Shown piece after piece: positions 1-5,943 of a stretch of 6,891 bases of DNA. How positions within the stretch are numbered: position 1 is the stretch's first letter; the number at the start of each line of letters is the position of its first letter. Under the pieces are notes generated by a model, which was not told the DNA's origin, ran no database searches, and saw only the letters and a program-made list of their open reading frames with translations. The position numbers and the translations under genes were made by a program. This DNA comes from Candidatus Faecivivens stercoravium (GTDB lineage Bacteria; Bacillota; Clostridia; Oscillospirales; Ruminococcaceae): assembly GCA_018712425.1 (NCBI GenBank), contig DVHA01000011.1:1-6891 (forward strand), in the 5' to 3' direction.

Positions 1-260
1 GCGCCAACGGCTCCCCCCTCATCCGGACGATGTTCTACGAGTTCCCGGAGGACAAGGCCTGCTGGGAGCTGTCCGACCAGTACATGTTCGGCAGCCGCTA
101 CCTGGTGGCCCCCATCTTCCATCTGAACCAGTTTAAGCGGGAGGTATACCTCCCCGCCGGGCAGTGGAAGCTCACTTCCGACGGCACCGTCTACGAGGGC
201 GGCGGGACGGTTACCGTCGCAGCCCCGATCGAGTATATGCCGGTCTTTGAACGGCTCTAA
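1..260 (+). CDS. Glycoside hydrolase family 31 enzyme, C-terminal fragment (5' end outside window)
   Basis: Only the last 85 or so residues are present; the first complete codon begins at position 3. The fragment reads as the end of the GH31 catalytic barrel followed by the start of the beta-sandwich domain typical of alpha-xylosidases and alpha-glucosidases. Visible family hallmarks are the run MFYEFPEDKACWELSDQYMF, then G-S-R-Y-L-V-A-P-I, then the V-Y-L-P-A-G-Q-W segment and the Y-E-G-G-G turn that starts the distal beta domain. GH31 enzymes hydrolyse terminal alpha-linked glucose or xylose from oligosaccharides. The nucleophile and acid/base aspartates lie upstream and cannot be checked. 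The protein stops soon after the proximal beta domain, which is short but common for compact bacterial GH31 members. Substrate cannot be assigned from this part. It converges on the next gene. Confidence 0.85.
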   Translation, partial: ANGSPLIRTMFYEFPEDKACWELSDQYMFGSRYLVAPIFHLNQFKREVYLPAGQWKLTSDGTVYEGGGTVTVAAPIEYMPVFERL

Positions 261-271
261 ACCATAAATAG

Positions 272-316
272 TAAACCGGCCTCTGCGTGGATAAAGAACC
301 CGCAGAGGCCGGTTTA
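272..316. terminator. Bidirectional intrinsic terminator between convergent genes
   Basis: A perfect 16-bp inverted repeat (272-287 and 301-316) is separated by a 13-nt loop. The arms begin TAAACCGG and end CCGGTTTA, so each strand reads a GC-rich stem closing with A residues and opening into a short U run. It lies 11 nt after the GH31 stop and 60 bp past the end of the opposing gene, so it can terminate both. The U tract is short (UUU then A), so termination in either direction is inferred from stem strength and position. Confidence 0.85.
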
Positions 317-375
317 ACTATATCTCATCTGGAAAACAAGTCACTCAATAAAGGCTCCTTTAGAAGACTGGGTTA

Positions 376-993
376 TCAGGCGTTTCCTGTAAAGCCTTTC
401 GCCTCGTCCCAGCGGCGGAACTCGTCGATAACCACCTGGAACTCCTCCTGCACCCGCCCGGTGTCCCCGTCTTTTGCCAGCACGAACAGGTGGCAGTCTT
501 CCCACCCGGGATCGTCGCTGAAAAAGCCAAACTGCACCATGACCCAGCGGTTCAGGAAACGGTTGGTGATCACGTTATAGAGGTTATGGTCGGTGGTCAG
601 CTGCTGGTAGATGGTGAATTCTTCAAACTGTCCGTCTTTCTGCACCGTCCCGTCTTCCAAAAGCACCGCGTAATCCCCGAGCTTGCGCCCGTCTCCCCCA
701 GTCAGGCCAAACTGCTTTTCTTCCCCGCCATCAACCGCAATCCGGAAGGTGCGGTAGGGCAGGCCGTAGAGGACATCGTCTTTAAACAGGTAGTTCAACT
801 CGACGCAGGTCATCCGGACCTCCACCGTCTCCCCATGCCGGAGGCATTCCCCCGTCATCGTCTGGATACGGAGCATGGGCAGCGGCAGCAGGCAGACGGC
901 CGCAACCACCACTGCCAGGAGCAGCAGCCGCTTCATGGTCAGCACCGACCGCAGTTTCTCGAATCTCTTCCGGCCCGTCGTTGTTTCTGCCAT
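376..993 (-). CDS. Uncharacterised membrane-anchored protein, 205 aa
   Basis: I do not recognise the family. The start is placed at the ATG at 993 because GAAAGGG (1000-1006) lies 6 nt upstream and a good promoter lies further upstream. An in-frame extension to 1188 would run through that promoter and into the trpB start, so it is rejected. The protein has about 20 basic cytoplasmic residues, one hydrophobic segment (about residues 23-40, rich in L, V and A), and a roughly 160-residue domain that should lie outside the membrane. The cysteine in the membrane segment lacks a lipobox, so it is not an obvious lipoprotein. The outer domain is mixed alpha/beta, acidic at the C-terminus, with Cys50, Cys63 and Cys167. 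It is divergent from trpB and shares a related promoter with it. The function is unknown; a sensor, anti-sigma-like or secreted accessory role would be speculation. Confidence 0.8.
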   Translation of the reverse strand: MAETTTGRKRFEKLRSVLTMKRLLLLAVVVAAVCLLPLPMLRIQTMTGECLRHGETVEVRMTCVELNYLFKDDVLYGLPYRTFRIAVDGGEEKQFGLTGGDGRKLGDYAVLLEDGTVQKDGQFEEFTIYQQLTTDHNLYNVITNRFLNRWVMVQFGFFSDDPGWEDCHLFVLAKDGDTGRVQEEFQVVIDEFRRWDEAKGFTGNA

Positions 994-1054
994 AGCTGTC
1001 CCTTTCTGTCCATATTCAGCGGACGGCTGTATAAATAATTGTCTAATTGTTTCC

Positions 1055-1083
1055 AGTATAGCAGATATTCGGGGAATTTGCAA
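1055..1083 (-). promoter_or_regulatory. Sigma-A promoter for the 376-993 gene
   Basis: On the - strand, TTGCAA (1078-1083) and TATACT (1055-1060) are separated by exactly 17 bp, with an extended -10 TG one base before the hexamer. The expected start of transcription near 1048 gives a leader of about 55 nt ending in GAAAGGG. The spacer contains the block TTCCCCG, also found at the same position in the trpB promoter. Confidence 0.8.
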
Positions 1084-1122
1084 GAGGGAAAACAAAATCC
1101 GTGCCCCGCCGCGGGAAAAATA

Positions 1123-1151
1123 TAGACAAATCCCCGGATTTATGCTAGAAT
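1123..1151 (+). promoter_or_regulatory. Sigma-A promoter for trpB
   Basis: TAGACA (1123-1128) and TAGAAT (1146-1151) are 17 bp apart, with an extended -10 TG at 1143-1144. The start of transcription is expected near A1158, giving a leader of about 30 nt. This is too short for a T-box, a tryptophan leader peptide or an attenuator. The ribosome binding site GGAGGG (1175-1180) lies 7 nt before the ATG. Confidence 0.8.
1128..1141. promoter_or_regulatory. Candidate operator palindrome between -35 and -10 of trpB
   Basis: AAATCC and GGATTT form 6-bp perfect arms around a CC centre, wholly inside the promoter spacer where a bound repressor would block polymerase. The half-site AAATtCCCCG recurs in the spacer of the divergent promoter, but that copy is not a perfect palindrome. 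Regulator identity is unknown, and the operator role is inferred from position and symmetry only. Confidence 0.4.
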
Positions 1152-1187
1152 AAAACCATCTAAAATTTTTATCCGGAGGGAAACGCA

Positions 1188-2411
<1,224 letters not shown>

Positions 2412-2416
2412 ACGGC

Positions 2417-2457
2417 AAAACGCCGCGGCCGGTGCGCAGCCAGCCGCGGCGTTTTTT
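2417..2457 (+). terminator. Intrinsic terminator of trpB
   Basis: A 13-bp perfect stem (AAAACGCCGCGGC at 2417-2429, complement at 2443-2455) has a 13-nt loop, and the + strand ends in six U residues (2452-2457). It begins 6 nt after the trpB stop. The next gene's ribosome binding site starts only 8 nt after the U run, so that gene depends on read-through or on a promoter I could not find inside trpB. Confidence 0.92.
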
Positions 2458-2475
2458 AAAGAACGGGGGATACCT

Positions 2476-3018
2476 ATGCCCACAGACCGGCAAAAAGTCC
2501 AAAAACGCTACCAGATTATAATCGGGGTGCTTCTCTGCGTCCTCTGGGGCATCATCGCCCTGACAACCATCGAATGGGGCGTGCCGGCCTCCCGGCTGAC
2601 CCACGACCTTCACACCCAAAGTAAAATACCGGAAGATTGGATAATTGAAGGAGATGTTTCTGATCAACTGGCAGCTTATATCTGTTATCCTGAAGGCTAT
2701 CCGGAACGCAGCCGCCGTGTAATTTATGTAAACCGCCCAGGCCTATCCTTTGGCTATCTTTTCCGTCACAGTGAAAGCTTGTCTGGAATAGACGAATACG
2801 TCACGGCATACACGCTCGAAGACCATGGCGAAACCGCGTTCCTTTCGATGAACTATCCCCAGGTGGCAAAGATTGAAATCAATAACGGCAAGGAGACACA
2901 GGTAATCGACATTGACAGCCAAAAACCGTTTGCCATCGTTATACCGGAAGACAGCGGCTTTGTCCAGCTGTACGATGTAAACGGAAACTCGGTCCCCTAC
3001 TATCGGCACACCCTGTAA
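2476..3018 (+). CDS. Uncharacterised membrane-anchored protein, 180 aa
   Basis: I do not recognise a characterised family. The ATG at 2476 is preceded by GGGGGA (2465-2470) with 5-nt spacing. The product has a short basic N-terminus (about 12 residues with K, R, Q), one hydrophobic segment (about residues 13-32, including IIIGVLLCVLWGIIAL), and an exposed domain of about 145 residues. The outer domain looks beta-rich, with a Y-V-N-R-P-G-L-S-F-G-Y segment in the middle and an I-D-I-D-S-Q-K-P-F-A-I-V-I-P then Y-D-V-N-G-N pattern near the end that resembles short beta-sandwich repeats. Base composition shifts inside the gene: 2521-2580 is 62% GC (37 of 60) but 2641-2940 is 47% (140 of 300). It lies between two almost identical terminators with no promoter seen directly upstream. 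Function unknown. Confidence 0.8.
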   Translation: MPTDRQKVQKRYQIIIGVLLCVLWGIIALTTIEWGVPASRLTHDLHTQSKIPEDWIIEGDVSDQLAAYICYPEGYPERSRRVIYVNRPGLSFGYLFRHSESLSGIDEYVTAYTLEDHGETAFLSMNYPQVAKIEINNGKETQVIDIDSQKPFAIVIPEDSGFVQLYDVNGNSVPYYRHTL

Positions 3019-3022
3019 CAGC

Positions 3023-3061
3023 AAAACGCCGCGGCCGGTTGTACACCTGCCGCGGCGTTTT
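3023..3061. terminator. Intrinsic terminator, near copy of the trpB terminator, probably bidirectional
   Basis: The stem arms (3023-3035 and 3049-3061) are identical to those of the trpB terminator, and the loop is again 13 nt. Loop sequences differ after the first four bases. It lies 4 nt after the stop of the 2476-3018 gene. Read on the - strand it also ends in UUUU, so it could be the end of the murB-rapZ-whiA transcript, since no better terminator is seen after whiA. Confidence 0.85.
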
Positions 3062-3299
3062 ATACTATCGAAAAAAGCTTTTTGGGGATTATTTTTTGTG
3101 TGCTGTGCACGCTTCGTTATCAGTGGCAAAGCTGTGGACAGCTTCGGAAGTACGGCAGGCAGGCGCCTGGGAAAGGGCTCTGCCCTCTCCACTCCCGCGA
3201 TTTTTTGAAAAAAATCGAGTAAAACTTTTCATTCTTCGCACGTTCCCTTGTAACGGAACCATCAGCGCCGAATTTTACGTTTTGGAAATCCGTTTTCCA
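3062..3299. other. Convergent intergenic spacer with several short palindromes, no gene seen
   Basis: No convincing coding frame is present. The spacer holds a perfect 12-bp palindrome AAAAAGCTTTTT (3072-3083), a 7-bp hairpin AAGCTGT/ACAGCTT with a 2-nt loop (3129-3144), AGGGC/GCCCT with a 3-nt loop (3174-3186), an almost perfect A/T hairpin (3198-3217) flanked by CG pairs, and GTTCC/GGAAC with an 8-nt loop (3242-3259). None has a proper U tract, so none is called a terminator. The layout looks like a dispersed intergenic repeat or remnant, but that needs genome-wide comparison. Confidence 0.4.
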
Positions 3300-4220
3300 T
3301 CAGCCAGGTGCCCCTGTCCCCTGCTCCCGCAGCTTCTCCGCAATCTCGCTGATCCGCCTCAGCCGGTGGTTGACCCCGCTGCGGGAAATCGGCTGGGAGA
3401 GGTTCGCCGCCAGTTCCCGGAGCGACATCTCCTCGTTTTTCAGCCGCAGCTCGGCCACCTCCTGCAGTTCCGGCCCCAGGTAGGAAAGCCCCACCGTATC
3501 CCGGATAAACCGGATGTCCTGCACCTGGGAAGCGGCGGCGGACACCGTCTTATTGAGGTTCGCGGTCTCGCAGTTGGTGGTGCGGTTGACGTGGTTGCGG
3601 ACGGTCTTCATGACCTTGACCTCCATCAGCCGCATACTGGACACCGGCGCGCCGATGAGGGTGAGGAAATCCTCGATCTGTTCGCTCTCCTTGAGGTAAA
3701 GGAGCTCGCTCCCCTTCCTTCTCGCCACCTTGAACCGGATGCCGCAGCTTTCGGCAACCTTATACAGTTCCTCGGCGAACAGCGGGGTCAGGGCGTTGAT
3801 CTCCAGGTGGTACTCCTTCTCGGGGCTGGCCATCGACCCGTAGGCGAGGAACAGCCCCCGCAGGAACGCCACCCGGCAGCAGTCCTGCTCCAAAAACCCC
3901 CAGTCCAGCGGGCTCCTCCCCAGATGGTAGTAGTCTCGGAGGAGCGCCCGGGTATTTTCGTGCTCGATGCTGACGGTATAGACCTCGGTATCCGCCCGCA
4001 GCCGGTGGAGGTCCCGGCGGATATCGACAATCGCCCCCAGCTCGGCCAGCATCGACGCCGCCTCTTCGGCGAGGGCTTTATTTTCGGTGGAGAAGACGAC
4101 CGGTTCCTGCGGGAAGGTCTTAGAGAGCTTCAAAATCGCGTAAACCATCGCGTTCCGGCAGTGGAACTCCCGCAGCGGGGTCTTCATGACTTCCTGTTTG
4201 ACATCCTGGCAGAAGGACAT
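3300..4220 (-). CDS. whiA: DNA-binding protein WhiA
   Basis: WhiA binds DNA and affects cell division, chromosome segregation and (in actinobacteria) sporulation. At 306 residues it has normal length. The N-terminal half is the degenerate homing-endonuclease-like (LAGLIDADG) domain, visible as FLRGLFLAYGS (119-129) followed by P-E-K-E-Y-H-L-E. The linker has the family signature N-R-T-T-N-C-E-T-A-N-L-N-K (212-224). The C-terminal helix-turn-helix is covered by SLRELAANLSQPISRSG (266-282) and V-N-H-R-L-R-R-I. The start is ATG at 4220, not the in-frame GTG at 4226, because the Shine-Dalgarno GAGGAA abuts the GTG directly but lies 6 nt before the ATG, and WhiA proteins usually begin M-S-F. It is the last gene of the murB-rapZ cluster, 63 bp after the small membrane protein gene. 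Confidence 0.97.
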   Translation of the reverse strand: MSFCQDVKQEVMKTPLREFHCRNAMVYAILKLSKTFPQEPVVFSTENKALAEEAASMLAELGAIVDIRRDLHRLRADTEVYTVSIEHENTRALLRDYYHLGRSPLDWGFLEQDCCRVAFLRGLFLAYGSMASPEKEYHLEINALTPLFAEELYKVAESCGIRFKVARRKGSELLYLKESEQIEDFLTLIGAPVSSMRLMEVKVMKTVRNHVNRTTNCETANLNKTVSAAASQVQDIRFIRDTVGLSYLGPELQEVAELRLKNEEMSLRELAANLSQPISRSGVNHRLRRISEIAEKLREQGTGAPG

Positions 4221-4226
4221 GGGCAC

Positions 4227-4232
4227 TTCCTC
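4227..4232 (-). promoter_or_regulatory. whiA ribosome binding site that decides the start codon
   Basis: GAGGAA on the - strand is followed directly by GTG-CCC-ATG. Zero spacing rules the GTG out as an efficient start; the 6-nt spacing to the ATG is normal. Confidence 0.75.
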
Positions 4233-4283
4233 ATTTAATCGAAATTTCCGAAAAGAAAACGGGATAACCGGATTGGCAGCAGA

Positions 4284-4739
4284 TTAAAACCAGGCTTCAT
4301 AGTAAAACCAGTTGCCGGTAATCCGGCGGGTCAGGCCGCCGTTATCGGTCCCACCGGCAGACCACGACCAGCCGTCCTCCGTTTCCGTCAACGGGTAATC
4401 GGTATTCTGGTAAGTGGCGGGTTCCCCCGACTCGGCGTAGTAAAAGCCGTAATATTTAGATGCCGGCGCCAGACCGAATCCATTATAGAAAAACTGGACG
4501 ATCCTCTCATCCCCGGAGAAAACGCCGTCCACCCGCACATCCTGATAGGAATCGGGAACGGTTCCTCCCTCCAGGCATTCGGCCGCGAGCTGTTCCAAAT
4601 CCGCCTGGTTCTCGGTGACAAAGCGGGAAATCCGCCTTTCCGGGCTCTGGAAAGCCAAAAAACCACACAAAACGGCAATCAGGACAAGTACGCTGAAAAT
4701 TGCAATTATAATCCGTTTTTTAATCCGTTTTTGCATCAT
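4284..4739 (-). CDS. Small membrane-anchored protein of unknown function, between rapZ and whiA
   Basis: The product is 151 residues from the ATG at 4739; an ATG at 4736 and a TTG at 4748 are possible alternatives, and none has a strong Shine-Dalgarno (the best candidates are the GAAG-type runs just upstream). It has a strongly basic N-terminus, one hydrophobic segment (about residues 9-30, AT-rich codons), then an acidic exposed domain. Distinctive aromatic motifs are APASKYYGFYYAESGEP (91-107) and a C-terminal N-W-F-Y-Y-E. I have the impression of small Clostridia proteins with a similar YYGFYY core, but cannot name a characterised family. It begins 12 nt after the rapZ stop and is probably co-transcribed with it, in the place where many Firmicutes carry yvcK. 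It shows no similarity to YvcK in length or motifs. Confidence 0.8.
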   Translation of the reverse strand: MMQKRIKKRIIIAIFSVLVLIAVLCGFLAFQSPERRISRFVTENQADLEQLAAECLEGGTVPDSYQDVRVDGVFSGDERIVQFFYNGFGLAPASKYYGFYYAESGEPATYQNTDYPLTETEDGWSWSAGGTDNGGLTRRITGNWFYYEAWF

Positions 4740-4751
4740 TTTCTTCAATCT

Positions 4752-5609
4752 TCACTTTTCAATATCCCGGTGGCTGAGCGAAACGCTTAACCCCTTCCCC
4801 GCGAGGAACTCGTAGAGGTAGAGGGCGAAGGTGACGCTCCGGTGCTTGCCGCCGGTGCAGCCGACGGCGATGGTCAGCTGGCTCTTGCCCTCCTTCTGGT
4901 AGAGGGGGACGAGGAAGCCGACTAAATCTTTGAGTTTCTCCAGCAGCTCGTGGGACTCCGGCGCGTTCATCACATAATCCCGCACCGGCTTTTCCAGCCC
5001 GGTGTGCTCTTTGAGGGCGGGGACGTAGAAGGGGTTCGGGAGGCATCTCACGTCGAAGACGAGGTCGGCCTCCTGGGGGACCGAGTGCTTGAACCCGAAA
5101 CTCATCACGCTGATCAGCATCCCGCCCGGCACATCCGAGAGGAAAAAGCCTCTTAGCCGCTCCCGCAGGTCGGAGGGAGAGAGGTCGGTGGTGTCAATGA
5201 GGTAATCGGCCCGGCGCCGCGCTTCCTCCAGCGCCTTCCGCTCGGCGGCGATCTGGACCGCCAGCCCCCCTTCGACCGAATCGGCCAGCGGGTGGCGGCG
5301 GCGGGTCTCCTTGTACCGGCGGATCAGCTCCCCGTCGGAGGCGTCGAGGAAGAGGAGCTTGTAGGAAAACCCTTCCTCCTGCAAAGCGTCCATCTCGTGG
5401 AACAGCCCGTAAAACATATTCCCGCCCCGCATGTCGGTGACGACGGCGACCCGGGATAATGCCCCGCCCGCCGCGGCCGACAGGTCGGCGATCCGGCTGA
5501 TCAGCTGGGGCGGCATGTTGTCGACGCAGTAAAACCCGATGTCCTCCAGCGTGTGGAGCGCCCGCGACTTCCCCGCACCCGACATGCCGGTGATGATGAC
5601 AAAATCCAT
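4752..5609 (-). CDS. rapZ: RapZ family P-loop nucleotide-binding protein (YvcJ type)
   Basis: This family binds ATP/GTP. In enterobacteria it is the RNA adapter that controls glmS-regulating small RNAs; in Bacillus (YvcJ) the role is less clear and has been linked to competence. The protein has 285 residues, normal length. The Walker A motif GMSGAGKS is at 8-15, followed by the family's conserved C-V-D-N-M-P-P (28-34). The C-terminal domain has the FGFKHS stretch (171-176), DLVFDVRCLPNP (182-193) and the signature GCTGGKHRSV (250-259). The start is ATG at 5609, with a purine-rich ribosome binding site (5615-5623, about 8 nt spacing), placing the P-loop at residue 8 as in relatives. The frame stays open 69 codons further upstream through a hairpin array, which I treat as non-coding. 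murB is upstream and a small membrane protein 12 nt downstream. Confidence 0.96.
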   Translation of the reverse strand: MDFVIITGMSGAGKSRALHTLEDIGFYCVDNMPPQLISRIADLSAAAGGALSRVAVVTDMRGGNMFYGLFHEMDALQEEGFSYKLLFLDASDGELIRRYKETRRRHPLADSVEGGLAVQIAAERKALEEARRRADYLIDTTDLSPSDLRERLRGFFLSDVPGGMLISVMSFGFKHSVPQEADLVFDVRCLPNPFYVPALKEHTGLEKPVRDYVMNAPESHELLEKLKDLVGFLVPLYQKEGKSQLTIAVGCTGGKHRSVTFALYLYEFLAGKGLSVSLSHRDIEK

Positions 5610-5624
5610 CCGATCTTCCCCCTC

Positions 5625-5741
5625 GCCCCTGCGGGGCTGGTCAAGTGATGTTCGCCCTTCGGGCGAGTGATGAAGTGATGTTGGCCCTGCGGGCCAGTGA
5701 TGTTTGACCCTGCGGGTCAAGTGAAGGTAGGCCTTCGGCCT
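5625..5741 (+). repeat. Left hairpin array (five hairpins in a GTGATG framework)
   Basis: Five short hairpins, each with a 3-nt TTC or TGC loop, have different stem sequences: GCCCC/GGGGC (5625-5637), TCGCCC/GGGCGA (5652-5666), TGGCCC/GGGCCA (5682-5696), TTGACCC/GGGTCAA (5704-5720) and AGGCC/GGCCT (5729-5741). They are separated by GTGATG words at 5645, 5667, 5675 and 5697 (spacings 22, 8 and 22) and a degenerate GTGAAG at 5721. Stem sequences vary between units while pairing is kept, which is evidence that the fold matters. The first hairpin touches the rapZ ribosome binding site. No protein is proposed. Confidence 0.85.
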
Positions 5742-5867
5742 TTGATTTAAAAATGTCCCGAAAGGCCCGCCAAAAACTTTAACCGGCTGCTTTCCCGGAA
5801 TGGCACAGCTGAACACACTGCAAAAACCTGCCTAAAAGCTTTTTCAATGAGCGAAGCGTACCTTAAC
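5742..5867. other. Core between the two hairpin arrays
   Basis: This 126-bp segment is AT-richer than its flanks and contains TTTAAAAA-type runs, the palindrome AAAAGCTTTT (5834-5843) and no convincing gene. A weak - strand promoter-like pair (TTGGCG at 5768-5773, TTAAAT at 5745-5750, 17-bp gap) could serve rapZ but is poor. GCGAAGCG near 5851 may be a decayed array unit. Confidence 0.4.
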
Positions 5868-5941
5868 GCCGACCGCAGGGAGGCACATCACAGCCCCGAA
5901 GGGGCGACATCACGCCATCACAGGCCGCAGGCCGACATCAC
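5868..5941 (-). repeat. Right hairpin array, opposite orientation
   Basis: On the - strand this has the same design as the left array. GTGATG words lie at forward positions 5936, 5916, 5908 and 5886 (spacings 20, 8 and 22), and hairpins have TGC and TTC loops: GGCC/GGCC (5923-5933), GCCCC/GGGGC (5893-5905), and a third (5868-5884) whose stem has a tandem GA/GA mismatch. The array ends 2 nt before the murB stop codon, so it is in the 3' end of the murB transcript and starts exactly at the gene boundary. Confidence 0.8.
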
Positions 5942-5943
5942 TT

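Noticed and set aside
349..362. TAAAGG/CCTTTA inverted repeat downstream of the 376-993 gene
   Set aside because: The 2-nt loop is too tight for a stable RNA hairpin and there is no U tract; the strong 16-bp terminator lies just beyond.
490..1038. 182-codon + strand open frame across the 376-993 gene
   Set aside because: It runs antisense through a gene with a good promoter, ribosome binding site and membrane segment; the product has a shadow-like H/P/Q-rich composition.
994..1187. T-box, tryptophan leader peptide or riboswitch ahead of trpB
   Set aside because: The promoter leaves only about 30 nt of leader, with no room for such elements and no short Trp-rich frame.
3198..3217. Terminator for whiA at the A/T hairpin
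   Set aside because: The stem is almost all A/T apart from CG at its base, and no U run follows on the - strand; the bidirectional GC terminator at 3023-3061 is a better candidate.
3039..4238. 399-codon open frame on the + strand opposite whiA
   Set aside because: whiA on the other strand is unmistakable over nearly all of it. The frame starts inside the terminator and its product is P/L/R/Q-rich and unlike any family.
5745..5773. Promoter for rapZ in the array core (TTGGCG, 17 bp, TTAAAT, - strand)
   Set aside because: Both hexamers are poor matches and the region is AT-rich enough to give such pairs by chance; it is noted only as a possibility.
5625..5941. CRISPR array
   Set aside because: Repeat words are only 6 bp, the segments between them are self-complementary hairpins instead of unique spacers, spacing is 8-22 bp, and the two halves face opposite directions.
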